From assembly GCF_035987325.1 (NCBI RefSeq), contig NZ_CP108488.1, positions 62,001 to 126,000 of the forward strand: 64,000 bases of DNA, written 5' to 3'. Made by a program: the position numbers and the translations under genes. Origin of the DNA: Streptomyces sp. NBC_01244 (GTDB lineage Bacteria > Actinomycetota > Actinomycetes > Streptomycetales > Streptomycetaceae). This document shows positions 52,155-62,251 of the stretch, piece by piece (position 1 is the stretch's first letter; the number at the start of each line of letters is the position of its first letter). The notes beneath the pieces are model-generated. The model made no database searches. It worked only from the letters and a program-made list of their open reading frames with translations, and was not told the DNA's origin.

Positions 52155-53480
52155 TCAACTCGATCGGGTGGGCTTGAGGAGCAGCAGCGGGGTGCCGGTG
52201 AGCAGCACCACCACGCCGAGGACCGATCCCCATCCGGCGTAGAAGAGGCTGGAACAGAGCACCCACAGGCAGCTGAGGGCGAAGAGCACCGGCGTCACCG
52301 GGTAGAGCGGGACCCGGTAGTGGTGCCGGCCACCGGCCTCGCGCTTGCGGAACACGTGGATCGAGACGGCGACCAGCAACATGAAGAACCAGAACACGGG
52401 CGAGGTGTAGGAGACCATCGCCCGGAATCCGACACGCGTGGCGGACCCGAAAGCGACCAGCGCGGCGGACACCGCACCCTGGAGCAGGAGCGCGTTGGCG
52501 GGGGTCGAGCCACGCTCCTTCCACGTACCGATCGCACGGAGGGCGGTGATGTCCCGGCCGAGAGCGTAGTAGGAACGGGACCCGGTGATGATCAGACCGT
52601 TGAGCGTGGTCAGGGTGGTGAGGACGACGATGACGCTCATGATCGTTGCTCCGGTGTCGCCGGCGACGGCCCGCATCATGGCGGCGCCCACGGCATCGGA
52701 GTCCCGGACGCCGTCGAGCCCCAGCACGTGCAGATAGGCGAAGTTGATCGCGAGGGAGACGGCGATGACGATCAGGACGCCGACGACGAGGGCGCGGGCC
52801 ATGTTGCGCCGTGCGTCCTGGAGTTCGCCCGAGAGGTAAGCAGCTTCGTTCCAGCCGCCGTAGGTCAGGAGGACGAACATCATCGCGAGGCCGATGCCGC
52901 TCGGGGAGGTGTCGTGGGGCGTTTCCGGGCTGGGCGCCGGTCCCCGCGTGACGAACGCGGACACGATGATGCCGATGACGGCGAGGACGACGACGACCTC
53001 GACGACCTTCTGCGTCGTCTTTCCCGGCCCTGTACCAACACAGTTGACCAGCGTGAACAGGACGATCGAAGCCAGGGCGTAGACGCCCGGGCCGTACGTG
53101 CCGAGGGGCACGAGCACCTCCGCGTAGTCGCCCATGACGAAGGCCGCGGCGGCGATGGCACCGGGCTGGATGACCGTGCAGCGTGCCCAGCCGAACATCA
53201 GCGCCAGGCGCGGCCCGTAGGCCTCGCGCAGAAAGGCGTACTCACCTCCCGCGTTCGGGCGCGCACTGCCCAGTTCTGCGTAGCAGAGCGCACCGAGGAC
53301 GGTGATCAGCCCACCCAGCAACCAGAGCGACACGAAGGCAGCCTCGTCGCCGCCCGAGTACTGCGCGACCAGCGATGGCGTCTTGAAGATGCCGATACCG
53401 AGGACGATGCCGACCACCATGATCGCGACGTCGGTGGGTGTCAGGTCGGCCCGGGGGCGCGCGCCGCCGTTTTCGGGCAC
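52155..53480 (-). CDS. APC-superfamily amino-acid permease
   Basis: The product has 441 residues with about 12 hydrophobic helices. TM1 carries the APC glycine motif IMVVGIVLGIGIFKTPSLVA. Further landmarks are GALCYAELGSARPNAGGEYA in TM2-3 and the following RPNAGG-type loop, LTYGGWNEAAYLSGELQD in TM6, and ITGSRSYYALGRD in TM8. It should import or exchange amino acids or polyamines across the cytoplasmic membrane; the specific substrate is not readable. It is monocistronic, and no regulator is adjacent. Confidence 0.9.
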   Translation of the reverse strand: MPENGGARPRADLTPTDVAIMVVGIVLGIGIFKTPSLVAQYSGGDEAAFVSLWLLGGLITVLGALCYAELGSARPNAGGEYAFLREAYGPRLALMFGWARCTVIQPGAIAAAAFVMGDYAEVLVPLGTYGPGVYALASIVLFTLVNCVGTGPGKTTQKVVEVVVVLAVIGIIVSAFVTRGPAPSPETPHDTSPSGIGLAMMFVLLTYGGWNEAAYLSGELQDARRNMARALVVGVLIVIAVSLAINFAYLHVLGLDGVRDSDAVGAAMMRAVAGDTGATIMSVIVVLTTLTTLNGLIITGSRSYYALGRDITALRAIGTWKERGSTPANALLLQGAVSAALVAFGSATRVGFRAMVSYTSPVFWFFMLLVAVSIHVFRKREAGGRHHYRVPLYPVTPVLFALSCLWVLCSSLFYAGWGSVLGVVVLLTGTPLLLLKPTRSS

Positions 53481-53977
53481 AGGGCACCTTGGAGTGTGGG
53501 AGAGCGGATCGATTGGTGGGGCGGGCGGGAAAGAAGGCGTCGTCAGGATGCCAGGAGCAGGCGGCCCGGAGCCCGTGACTCGCGGGGGCCTGGAGCTCGA
53601 GAACCACCCGACCCATCACTTCCAGAACCCGGTGGGAACCTCGAAGGCGGGAACGCCGATCGGCGGCACGGGCGACCTCACCAGGTTCGACGACGGCCAC
53701 GGGAGCAGTACGGATTCGACCGGTGGCAATGCCTGTACCTCGAGGTGACGCCCGACAGCGAGCGGCGCGTGATGCAGTGCGGCTCGACCCTGACACCCCC
53801 GACGGGGGTCGTCACCGCGATGGCGGCCCGGTCCGGGACTCGCCGGGGCGAGGTACTGATCCAGCGGCCGGCGGGAGGAGAGACTCGGATGGTCATCGGG
53901 AGGCTTCGCGGGGGGTCCGCGGGCCCGACCGGTGGCAGTCGGTTCCGGCGGAACGACCCTCGATCGGGCACCCTCAC
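53481..53977. other. No confident gene
   Basis: A plus-strand segment near 53,695-53,870 (EQYGFDRWQCLYLEVTPDSE) is coding-like but lacks a start and a proper end. Otherwise nothing is supported. Confidence 0.35.
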
Positions 53978-54640
53978 ATGCGCGAACTCACCGTCACGGC
54001 TTCGAGGAGACTCCTGGCCGGAGGCCTCATCTGGCTCTCCCTGCTCCAGGTGTTCGTAGTGAACTACGCCATCGTGCTTCCCCGGGCTTCGAACCGCAGC
54101 CTGGTGCACGAGATCATCTCGGCGCTCGGGATCACCCGGTGCAAAGTCATCGACGGGATCCGCTTCTGCTCCCCCTGGCACGAGGCCGCCGACAGCGCCT
54201 GGATCGCGGGCGGGGCCTGCCTGGCCGTAGGCGCGCTGCTCAATGCGGCGATCCTCGCACCGGACCGGCTGCGGAACATGGGGTTCGGCGCACTGACCCT
54301 CAGCGGCGTGGGACTGCTCGCCAGCGGCATGAACCCGTACAACCTCCGTCCGGCCGCCCATCTGCTGTCCGCCGGAACGTGCTTCATCGCCGGCGGGGTC
54401 GGCGTCCTCCTGCTGGGCATCGCGTTCCGGCAGGCGGACCGGCCGTTCTGGGGCACCAGCGGCATCGTCTGCGGGGTGACGTCCCTCGTCTTCACCGCGC
54501 TGACGGCGCTCAAGCCCGACGTCGGGATCCAAGGCCTGTTCGAGAGGACGGCGGCCTGGCCCAGCATCGTGTGGGTCATCGGCACCGGTGCGGCCATCGT
54601 CCGCCTCGCGTGGCGGGCGTCCCGGAAGGCCGGTCGTTGA
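53978..54640 (+). CDS. DUF998 family membrane protein
   Basis: The product has 220 residues and about six to seven hydrophobic helices. It shows the DUF998 order: LLAGGLIWLSLLQVFVVNYA at TM1, CSPWHEAADSAWIAGGAC before TM2, GFGALTLSGVGLLASGMNPY and NLRPAAHLLSAGTCFIAGGV (the conserved 'P..aH...' loop between helices), and a final helix SIVWVIGTGAAIVRLAW. Function of the family is unknown; members are integral cytoplasmic-membrane proteins. The ATG was chosen because the first helix follows directly. Confidence 0.85.
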   Translation: MRELTVTASRRLLAGGLIWLSLLQVFVVNYAIVLPRASNRSLVHEIISALGITRCKVIDGIRFCSPWHEAADSAWIAGGACLAVGALLNAAILAPDRLRNMGFGALTLSGVGLLASGMNPYNLRPAAHLLSAGTCFIAGGVGVLLLGIAFRQADRPFWGTSGIVCGVTSLVFTALTALKPDVGIQGLFERTAAWPSIVWVIGTGAAIVRLAWRASRKAGR

Positions 54641-54959
54641 TGCGCTCGTCGGGTCCGTGAGCTGCCGGGAACGGGACGTGGACCCGCTCGGCCGCCGGCC
54701 GGTGCCCCACCTGCGGCGCCGCAGGCAGTACGGCCCGATGGGTCCCCTCCTTGTGCGCACCGCCACCGCCGGGCACTACCTGCGGACGCGGGACCAGGCC
54801 GAGGTGGGCCGGTGTACTCGTCCGAGGCGCCCTCGCCGTACGAGGAGCCGGCCGGCGCCGCGGGCGGGCCGCCGGTCCCCGCAGCAGGCAGGCCCCCGAT
54901 GCGCTGCTGCGCCCTCTTCCGGTGTGCGGGACGGCTCCTCTGCGGGGAGGATGGGGGAT

Positions 54960-56651
54960 GTGAACGGCACAGGGGGCGCCGCCGGGGGCGCCTCCCCCGG
55001 TGCTCCCCACGGTGCTCCCGGTGCGGACCGCACACCGGCGGCTCCCGCACCGCGCGGGCGCGGGCGCGAGCGGCCGGAGAGTGGCCCGAAGCGGGTCCTC
55101 ACCCTCGCGGCCATGCTCCTCGCCGTCGCCATGGTCTTCGTGGACCAGACGATCGTCAGCATCGCCGCCCCGACGATCGTCGAGGACCTGGACCTCTCCT
55201 CCTCCGGAATGCAGCAGGTGGTCAACGCCTACCTGCTCGCGCTCGCCGCGTTCTTCGCCCTCGGCGGACGGCTCGCAGACGTCTTCGGCCACCGTCGGAT
55301 GTTGGTGACCGGCACGCTCGTCTTCGCCGCCTCGTCCGTGCTGTGCGGTTCGGCGCCGATGGGAGGCTTCGCCCAGAGCTGGCTCGTGCTCTTCCGCGCC
55401 ACCCAGGGACTCGGCGCGGCGCTGATCTTCCCGGCCGCGCTCGCCGTCGTCATCAGTGCTTTTCCCGTGGCCGAACGCGGCCGGGCACTGGCTGTCTTCT
55501 ACGTCCTCGCCGGGTCGCTCACCATCGCCGGCCCCCTGCTCGGCGGTCTGCTGACGGCCTGGACCTGGCGGGCCATCTTCTGGGTCAACGTCCCCATCGC
55601 CCTCGCCTCGCTCGTCCTCACCGCGCTCGCCCGCCTCCCGAACGTCCGGCGCCCCGAACGCATCGATGTACCCGGCGCCGTGCTCGTCGCCACCGGTCTG
55701 GGGCTGAGCGTCCTCGGGCTCCAGCGGGCCCCGTCCTGGGGCTGGGACGCCCCCGCCACCTGGGGGTGCGTGATCGGCGGGCTGGTCGTCCTCGCGTTCT
55801 TCTGCAGGCACGAACTACGGACCGACGATCCGCTCATCAAGCTGCGCGTCTTCCGCGACCGGGCGTTCACGGCCGACGTCCTGGTGCTCTTCTTCGCGAT
55901 GCTGGCGTTCGTACCGGTGATGTTCTTCGCGTCCGTCTACGCGCAGATCTCGCTGAGCGCGTCACCCAATCAGGCCGGGCTCTACCTTCTGTACTTCTTC
56001 GCGGGCTTCGGCCTCTCGGCCCAAGCGGGCGGCCGGATCCTCGACAAACGCGGTGCCCGGCCCGCGATGCTGCTCGGCACCGCGCTCGGCTCCGTGGGGT
56101 TCGCCCTGTGGGCGTGGAAACTGACGGACCTCTCACCCCACGACCAGTGGCCCTACGTCGCCCTCGCCGGAGCCGGCATCGGCCTGCTGCTCTCCCCGGC
56201 CTCCACCGACGCCGCGAACCGAGCGATCGACTCCTCGTACGGCGAGGTCACCGGCCTGACCCAGACCGTGCGCAACTACGGGGCCGCCGTGGGCATGACG
56301 ATCTTCGGAACGGTCCTCGTCCATGTCACGACCAGCCGGGTCTCCTCGACGCTCGCCACGAACGGCATGCCCGAGGACAAAGCCCGCAACGCGGCCCGAG
56401 GCATCGCGGAAGCCATCACCGGCCATCCGGACGACCACCAACCCACCGGCGACGGGCCAACCGCCTCTCTTCTACGGAGCGCCGGGCACGCCATCCGTAC
56501 GGACTTCGCCGAGGCCAATCAGTGGGTCTTCTACGGGATGGCCATCGCCATGAGCGTGGGATTCCTGTGCTCGCTGCTGCATCCAGGGACGCGGGTGACG
56601 GGCGACGCCGCGACAATGATCGGAAGCGAGCAGCAGCGGATTCCGCGCTGA
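54960..56651 (+). CDS. MFS transporter, DHA2 (14-helix drug:H+ antiporter) type
   Basis: The product is about 563 residues with 14 hydrophobic helices after a proline/glycine-rich N-terminus. The family motifs are clear: VDQTIVSIAAPTIVEDLDL (motif D1 at TM1), GGRLADVFGHRRMLVTGTLV (motif A) and LAGSLTIAGPLLGGLLTAWT followed by WRAIFWVNVPIALAS (motif C and TM5-6). The second half has LLYFFAGFGLSAQAGGRILD. It should export drugs or other lipophilic compounds with proton exchange. GTG 54960 is preferred because GGGGAGG lies nine bases upstream; ATG 54951 is too close to that site. No TetR-type regulator is adjacent. Confidence 0.92.
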   Translation: MNGTGGAAGGASPGAPHGAPGADRTPAAPAPRGRGRERPESGPKRVLTLAAMLLAVAMVFVDQTIVSIAAPTIVEDLDLSSSGMQQVVNAYLLALAAFFALGGRLADVFGHRRMLVTGTLVFAASSVLCGSAPMGGFAQSWLVLFRATQGLGAALIFPAALAVVISAFPVAERGRALAVFYVLAGSLTIAGPLLGGLLTAWTWRAIFWVNVPIALASLVLTALARLPNVRRPERIDVPGAVLVATGLGLSVLGLQRAPSWGWDAPATWGCVIGGLVVLAFFCRHELRTDDPLIKLRVFRDRAFTADVLVLFFAMLAFVPVMFFASVYAQISLSASPNQAGLYLLYFFAGFGLSAQAGGRILDKRGARPAMLLGTALGSVGFALWAWKLTDLSPHDQWPYVALAGAGIGLLLSPASTDAANRAIDSSYGEVTGLTQTVRNYGAAVGMTIFGTVLVHVTTSRVSSTLATNGMPEDKARNAARGIAEAITGHPDDHQPTGDGPTASLLRSAGHAIRTDFAEANQWVFYGMAIAMSVGFLCSLLHPGTRVTGDAATMIGSEQQRIPR

Positions 56652-56818
56652 TCCCATCCACGCCGAACACGGACGACCCCGCGGGCGTAGCCGTCACCCC
56701 GCTTCATCGCCACGCAGAGTGTCGGCTTGTCGGCTTGTCGGCTAACAGTCCGGGGCACTCGGACGGACAACGGCCAGCGGCACGGAGCCAGCCAGGAGAG
56801 ACAAGGCCGAGCTCCCGC

Positions 56819-57064
56819 GTGTACCTGGACTCCAAGGGCCGCGAGCCACACCTGCGGTCCGCTGACCGCGTGAACCTTGGCGGGTCGTCAACAGGTTCCA
56901 GGCGCGACCCCGCCGGCGCGGTCTTCCTCGACCCCGACCTCGACTGCGAGATCGAGCCCGAAGACACCGAGGAGATCCGACTGCAGGCATGGCCGGCCCC
57001 GTACTCGGACCCGCCGCACGTCACCAAACGAGGGGCACGTCCCGACGCGGAACCGCTCTCGTGA
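56819..57064 (+). CDS. Possible small acidic protein
   Basis: The frame has 81 codons with good bias: VYLDSKGREPHLRSADRVNL, GAVFLDPDLDCEIEPEDTEE and IRLQAWPAPYSDPPHV. The GTG start is uncertain because the upstream AGGAG lies too far away, and the reading could be the tail of a decayed gene. No family was recognised. Between it and the MFS gene a short repeat (TCGGCTTG, three times) occurs near 56720-56745. Confidence 0.35.
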   Translation: MYLDSKGREPHLRSADRVNLGGSSTGSRRDPAGAVFLDPDLDCEIEPEDTEEIRLQAWPAPYSDPPHVTKRGARPDAEPLS

Positions 57065-57265
57065 ACCGGCTCTTCGTGTTCACCCTGTCGCCGCACACGA
57101 AAAGGGATCTGACTCCCCACCGAGCCAACACTGATGTCCACCGCAAGCGTCGCGAGCCCCCACCTACGCGTGCTCACATAGAGAGTGGCCTGACACTCGG
57201 GTGCTGGCGAGACGCTAGATTTCTCAATGTCCTTGTCAAGCCGCGCGGGTGCTGTCCGGACGGCG

Positions 57266-57685
57266 CTACTCCGCTGGTTCGACGCTCACGGCGAGCGCTC
57301 GTCTCCGAAGGTGGATCGCCAGGACCTCCATCTCGACGAGCGTACCGATGAGACCCATCTCGGCTAGTTCCGTCGCCTGCGCCCGTGCTTCGCCCAGGGC
57401 CACTTCCCGTGCACTGCGGAGGACCTGCAGTACGGGAACAAGGCTCGGCACGTCTCCAGACAAGCGAAGCCGCGCCGGCCCGTGCGTTTGCAGCAGAGCC
57501 TGCCGAATGTTCTCGGGCGTGACGGGGCCGCTGTCTTCCTCGCACCACCCATTCGGGCAGTCCACGCATCGCCCTTCGGTGCCCCAACACAGCATGCCGC
57601 GGTCGAAGAACTGACCAACATCGCAGGTCGTCACACCTCCGCAGGCACTGCACCGGCCTGTGACCTGCACTCCTTGTGTGATCAC
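57266..57685 (-). CDS. Hypothetical protein with cysteine-rich N-terminus
   Basis: The product has 139 residues. The first 55 carry paired cysteines in two clusters (TGRCSACGGVTTCDVG and LCWGTEGRCVDCPNGWC), suggesting a zinc-binding module. The rest is helical (PENIRQALLQTHGPARLRL, LGEARAQATELAEMGLIGTL). No family was recognised. The GTG start is preceded by GAGGAG at good spacing; a TTG nine codons upstream is the alternative. It is monocistronic. Confidence 0.65.
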   Translation of the reverse strand: MITQGVQVTGRCSACGGVTTCDVGQFFDRGMLCWGTEGRCVDCPNGWCEEDSGPVTPENIRQALLQTHGPARLRLSGDVPSLVPVLQVLRSAREVALGEARAQATELAEMGLIGTLVEMEVLAIHLRRRALAVSVEPAE

Positions 57686-57989
57686 AGGGATCTCCTCAGC
57701 GTCATGGGTCAATGCTGATGGGATCTTCCCTGAGAAGTTGGCTTTGGTCGATCAGGTTGCGATCGGCGAGAAGCCCTATTGGGCGTTTGCTAGTGGTGGC
57801 GTGAGTTCGAAGTGCCGCTGTTCTCGGAGAAGTGCGTGCGCGCACAGCCGTCGTTTTGGATCACGGCCATCCGGCCGACACCCCGAGCGAAGGCGCAGCC
57901 AGCCCATGCCCCCACCGTCAGAGTTCGACCGTTCGGCCCACCTGGCCTCGGCCAGGCCGGAGTGTGGTGGCCGGGCCGGTACGTTGGCC

Positions 57990-59155
57990 GTGGCACCGAA
58001 GGGTTCCGGGACGAACTGGCGGCTGCCGCCGAGTGGGTCGCCGACTACCTCCAGGGGATCGGGCAACGTCCGGTCACCCGGCCGGTGCCGCCGGCGCACC
58101 GACAGGCCCTCGCCACCGGGTCGCTGCCGCAGGACGGCCAGGACCTTGGCACTCTGCTGGAGTTCGTCGAGCAGGCGATCGCCCCGTACCCGACCGGCAA
58201 TTGGTCATCCCGCCTTCTTCGCCTGGATCAACTCGCCGCCGTCCCCGGCCGGGGTCATCGCCGAACTGCTGGCCACCGCGGTCAACGCGACCTGCGGCAT
58301 GGATGAGCACGCCCGCGCGAAGGCCGCGGCCGTGATCGGCCTGCCGCCCTGGAGGCTGCGCGCCGTCCCCACCACCGCCGACCGGTCCATGGACGTCGAG
58401 GTCCTGCGCACCATGGTCGACGCCGACCGTACGGCCGGTCTGCTGCCCTTCTACGTCGTCTCCAACCTCGGCTCCACCGCGACCGGCGCCATCGACCCGA
58501 TCGAAGCGATCACCCAGGTCTGCCACCGGGCGGGCTTGTGGCACCACGGCGACGGAGCTTGAGGCTGACTCGGCGCCCAAGTCCCTGAACTGGCCCCCTC
58601 CTACCGAGGCGTCGCCGGCCTGGACTCCCTCACCGTCGACCCGCACAAGGCCCTGTCCGTGCCGGTCGGCTGCGGCGCCGCCCTGGTCACCGACCCCGCC
58701 CGGCTGCGCGACGCGTTCACCTTCCGCGCCTCCTACCTCGAGGGCGACCAGGACTGGCCCTGGATGTCCGACTACACCATCGAACTCACCCGCCCCGGCA
58801 CCCGCGCCCTCACCCTCTGGGCCACCCTGCGCCACCTCGGCCGTACCGGCGTGACCGCCCTCCTCCAGCACTACCAAGACCTCGCCCGATACCGTCGCCA
58901 ACGCGCTTCCGCCTGCCGGCCCGCCCGGGAAACGGGCCGGCAGGGAAACGGGCCGGCAGGGCCAAGCGGGCCTGCACACGGCGGTGGCCGCCCGCGTCCA
59001 GGCCCGTGGCCACGCCTACCTGGCCACGGTCAGCCACGACGGGCAAACAGTCCTGCGCGCCTGCGTCTGCAACCACCTCACCACCACCGACGACGTGGAC
59101 ACCCTCCTCCACGAGGTCCTGGCCGCCGCCGACCACCTCCGGACCACCCAGTAGG
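57990..59155 (+). pseudogene. Decayed PLP-dependent aromatic amino-acid decarboxylase
   Basis: Consecutive plus-strand pieces follow the group II decarboxylase order but in changing frames. They are ELAAAAEWVADYLQGIGQRP, then (after a shift) AFFAWINSPPSPAGVIAELL and FYVVSNLGSTATGAIDPIEA ending WHHGDGA with a stop. After another shift come SLTVDPHKALSVPVGCGA with the PLP lysine, YLEGDQDWPWMSDYTIELTR, a gap with a 16-bp tandem repeat, and HTAVAARVQARGHAYLATVS. Frameshifts, a stop and an internal deletion make it non-functional. In life it would decarboxylate an aromatic amino acid. Confidence 0.85.
58927..58961. repeat. 16-bp direct tandem duplication (GGGAAACGGGCCGGCA)
   Basis: Two exact adjacent copies of a 16-bp unit followed by GGG lie inside the decarboxylase pseudogene. 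Because 16 is not a multiple of three, the duplication itself shifts the frame. Confidence 0.95.
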
Positions 59156-59162
59156 TGGCTGT

Positions 59163-60179
59163 TCACGAGAACGTCTCGTGAACAAAGCCATCTGATGCAG
59201 TAGTCGACAGCCCGAGTCGCGTGACGGCTGCTGAGATCACCGCGTCGGCCAGTCCGGTGTTTGGGGCGAGGCCGGCCAGGACCGCCGCCTGGTGAGAGGC
59301 TCCGCCCGCAGGAAGCCCAGGCAGTCCGTTGACCTCCAGGAGGTGCAAGGCGCCATCTGGTGCGAGGCGGAAGTCGGCTCGTGCGAAATCGTGCAGCCCC
59401 AGGGCCTGTACGGCTGTGTGCGTGAGGGTGCGGGCCTGAGCGGCCAAGGCGCTGGGGATGGGGGCGGGTACCTTCAGATGGCTCCAGCGCGACGGATCCT
59501 GCTTGAGAACGTAGTCGAACAGCCCACCGTATGCTGCGGTGTCCGGCATCGTGGTCTCGGCCACCGTCAGGGCCCCGCCCGCCGCCGTGAAATAAGGCAC
59601 GGTGAGGTCGCGTCCCGGCACGTACTCCTCCACCAGCACTCCGTCCGGATACTCCGCCAGGCATCCCAGGGCGCGGGTGCGCGCCTCATCGGGTGTGGCG
59701 GCCAGCGACTGCGGGCCGATGCCCTTGGAACAGGACTCGAAGTTGGGCTTGACGATGACCGGAAACCGCAGATGGTCCAGCGCCGGCACCTGTGCTCCGT
59801 CCCTGACGAAGACCCAGCCGGGGGTGGGAATCCCGTGGGCGCGCAGCACGAGCTTGGTGAGGTGTTTGTCCAAGGCGAGTGCGAGCGCCTGGGGCCCCGA
59901 GCCGGTGTGGGCGAGCCCCAACTGGTCGTAGAGAGCGGGGTAGAAGGATTGCCGCCACGGCCCGCTCCACCCTTCTGCGAGGTTGAACACCAGATCCGGG
60001 CGAGCCGAGCGCAACCGTGCCAGCGTGACTTCCAGCGTTGCGCTGACCTCCACGGCGACCGGTTCGTGGCCCAGAGCCCGCAGGCCCGTCAGTAGCTCCT
60101 CCACCTCCCCAGGCGAGGTGAAGCCGCGCTGGCCCACCTCGTCACCACGCCGCAGGTTGTGGGCAAGGGCAATACGCAC
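59163..60179 (-). CDS. ATP-grasp ligase, D-alanine--D-alanine ligase-like
   Basis: The product has 338 residues and is an ATP-grasp enzyme. Visible elements: ARPDLVFNLAEGWSGPWRQS (N-terminal domain ending), LDKHLTKLVLRAHGIPTPGW, the ATP-binding strand FPVIVKPNFESCSKGIGPQS, GVLVEEYVPGRDLTVPYF, and the metal/phosphate segment ARADFRLAPDGALHLLEVNG followed by LPGL. The order matches Ddl-type ligases, though sequence details suggest a peptide or amino-acid ligase outside cell-wall synthesis. The GTG start is well placed after GGGAGG. It lies convergently against the decarboxylase pseudogene with only a few bases between. Confidence 0.88.
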   Translation of the reverse strand: MRIALAHNLRRGDEVGQRGFTSPGEVEELLTGLRALGHEPVAVEVSATLEVTLARLRSARPDLVFNLAEGWSGPWRQSFYPALYDQLGLAHTGSGPQALALALDKHLTKLVLRAHGIPTPGWVFVRDGAQVPALDHLRFPVIVKPNFESCSKGIGPQSLAATPDEARTRALGCLAEYPDGVLVEEYVPGRDLTVPYFTAAGGALTVAETTMPDTAAYGGLFDYVLKQDPSRWSHLKVPAPIPSALAAQARTLTHTAVQALGLHDFARADFRLAPDGALHLLEVNGLPGLPAGGASHQAAVLAGLAPNTGLADAVISAAVTRLGLSTTASDGFVHETFS

Positions 60180-60455
60180 GAAAAACCTCCCCGACAGGCC
60201 GAACCCGCCTTGGGCCGACCACCGCAGGTCACTACCCGCCCCCGACCTCACCTCACCCTCGTCACGTACTTCGCCAGGATCCTCCCCAGGCAAGTAGTCG
60301 GGGTGCCCGCCACCCAAGTGGGACCGGGCTGTCCGAGACGGCCGTTCACCCGCGGCCGCCGTCTCGGACACGCGGGCGATGCCCTGCCTGCTCGTGGGCA
60401 AGCCGCTGCCGGCCGTCCGATCCCCCGGCAGGGCCGCCTGGCTGGAGCCGGGTGG

Positions 60456-60720
60456 TCAGTTGTGGGGGTCGAGGCGGAACTTCTGGTGGTCGGGCCGCCA
60501 TTGCCGATCGGTTCCGCCGCTCCAGTCCCACTGCCACACGGCGGTGCCGGCGTCGGTGACCTCCAGGTCCTTGCTGCTGTGCTGGGCAGTGATCCGGTAG
60601 TAGCCGTCTTCTGTCGCTTCCAGGGTGAAGCGCTGGTTGTCGGCGTCGCGGCGCTCCCACTGCTGCGCGCGGTCGCCGTCGCCGTTCTTCCGTGCCGGCG
60701 GTGCCGGGCCTGGCAGGCGC
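60456..60720 (-). pseudogene. Truncated ricin-type beta-trefoil lectin domain
   Basis: The minus strand encodes NGDGDRAQQWERRDADNQRF, YYRITAQHSSKDLEVTDAGT, AVWQWDWSGGTDRQWRP and KFRLDPHN before a stop. This is the Q-W repeat pattern of ricin-B-type domains. There is no start codon or signal peptide, so it is the C-terminal relic of a secreted carbohydrate-binding protein. Confidence 0.65.
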
Positions 60721-61584
60721 CACCGCTCACAAAACCCGCCCGGCAGCAGCCCGACCCACCGGCTGCACCTGGTGCCGCAGGATCCACCGCGCCAGCCCGG
60801 TTGACGTACCGTCCGTATGTCCGGTGCTTCCCGCTCCCTGTGCCCGCTGTCGCCTCAGGCCACGACGGCAGTGCCGAGCCCGCCGGGACTTCGGCAGAAT
60901 CCTGACGGCAACTCAGAGTCGCTTTCACATAAGGCGTTTGTCCGGCTGCAAGCGGGTCAGACGCTTAGACAGCGGAGCACGCAGCCCGGACTGCAGCAAG
61001 GCTTCGCCGGCAGGGGCCGTGCGGGAGGACGATGCTCGCGCGGCCCCGGCCACGGGCACCACGACTGCCGCACGGGATCCGCGCGGCACCGGGAACTCCG
61101 ACGCCCCGACCAGCTCCCCAGTCGCGACAGCGGAGCGGCTTCCCGGCAGCCCCCGACGACGGCGCTCAGACCACCGTCCCCGGGCCTCGGATCCCGGCGG
61201 CAGCCGCCCACCCGGGACGCGCGCGGAGGCGGCAGTGCCCTTCCCCGCCGAAGCTGAGAAAGAACATCCGTGTCGTCACTCGGGGTCGCAGACTTCCGCC
61301 CCCAAGGACGGTGAACAAGTCGCGCGTGCACGGCAGCCCCAGTGGGTGCTGCAACAGCGGTGAGAGCGACTACTCCCGCTTGGGTCTCCGCAGCGTCCGA
61401 CGCGGCGAGGGGATCCGGAAGTTGATCCTGCTTCAGTGACCGAACGTCATCGCTCCCCCTAAGATCAAACGGGGCACCTCGAATCCAGCCATCCGGACCG
61501 CCCCCGCCCGCCCACGAATTCTGGTTCCACCGGCTTCGGCGAAGTCGCGCGGCGCGGCCCCGCTGGCTGGGCCGCCCCGCTACG
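60721..61584. other. No gene seen
   Basis: Frames on both strands are arginine/proline-rich shadows without credible starts, domains or codon bias. Confidence 0.4.
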
Positions 61585-61914
61585 TCAGATCGCCTCGTGC
61601 TCCACCCGCGTGTGACCGCAGACGCGGATGATTGCACCTGAGCCGATATCCGGCCCCGTGAAGTCCCGGTACTGGCTGAAGCAGGAGTCGGAGTCGCCGC
61701 GGAATCCCGGGCACCCGCAGGCTTGGATCGGCGTGCCTGGGGATACCACCCCGGTGCAGAATTCCAAGGACCCGTGCGACGCGATACCCGGGTCGATTCC
61801 GGACCGGGCCAGCACGTCGGCGGCGGTAGCGCGTGCCTGACTGATCAGCCGCGCCGCCTCTCTGAGGGCCTTCACATGCTCGTCACTGAGACGACCGTCG
61901 GGTCGATAGGACAT
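61585..61914 (-). CDS. Small hypothetical protein with cysteine motif
   Basis: The product has 109 residues. A helical N-terminus (DGRLSDEHVKALREAARLIS) leads to a C-terminal part with QACGCPGFRGDSDSC and RVCGHTRVEHE, whose cysteines and histidines could bind metal. Two adjacent ATG codons exist; the second has the better distance to AGGAG. It follows the small gene at 62009-62251 by 94 bases on the same strand, with which it probably forms an operon. No family name was recognised. Confidence 0.65.
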   Translation of the reverse strand: MSYRPDGRLSDEHVKALREAARLISQARATAADVLARSGIDPGIASHGSLEFCTGVVSPGTPIQACGCPGFRGDSDSCFSQYRDFTGPDIGSGAIIRVCGHTRVEHEAI

Positions 61915-62008
61915 CATGGCTCCTGCGATTCGATACGGGGCTTGACGATCCCCTTCCGGAGTCCGTGTAGGTAGTTCGGGCTTGGGGCATGCGATGGCGC
62001 TGCCCGCG

Positions 62009-62251
62009 TCACTGTTCGTCGACCCGCTCACACATGGCAAGTCCGGGTTCGATTTCCGTGCACTCGAAGACCGGCTGAGTGATTGCCGCCGTCACCGGTT
62101 TGCCCGGTTCCTCTCCACGATCCGTGGGGTGGTATGCGAGCGAGAAATGTCCGACCGCCTGCGGGTACTTCTCGAGGAGGCCGCGAAATTCCGCGATCAG
62201 TCCGCCGAACTCATCCGGGATGGCTTCTCTGCTCTTGCCCCTCTTCGTCAT
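62009..62251 (-). CDS. Small hypothetical protein, 80 residues
   Basis: The start is well supported by AAGGAGG four bases before the ATG. The protein begins TKRGKSREAIPDEFGGLIAE and has a helical part (FRGLLEKYPQAVGHFSLAYH) and a C-terminus with two cysteines (PVFECTEIEPGLAMCERVDE). It is the first gene of a likely two-gene operon with the cysteine-motif protein downstream. The pair recalls small regulatory-type genes common in Streptomyces; function unknown. Confidence 0.6.
   Translation of the reverse strand: MTKRGKSREAIPDEFGGLIAEFRGLLEKYPQAVGHFSLAYHPTDRGEEPGKPVTAAITQPVFECTEIEPGLAMCERVDEQ

Noticed and set aside
52008..54059. Long plus-strand frame opposite the amino-acid permease
   Set aside because: The permease on the other strand has clear membrane helices and family motifs; the plus frame is charged and low-complexity.
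52155..56651. A biosynthetic gene cluster around the permease and DHA2 exporter
   Set aside because: No biosynthetic enzyme, tailoring gene or pathway regulator lies between or next to these transporters; the only nearby enzyme genes are a dead decarboxylase and a single ATP-grasp ligase.
60721..61584. A plus-strand gene ending near 61363
   Set aside because: Codon bias and composition are poor, there is no ribosome-binding site or recognisable domain, and the opposite strand is equally open.
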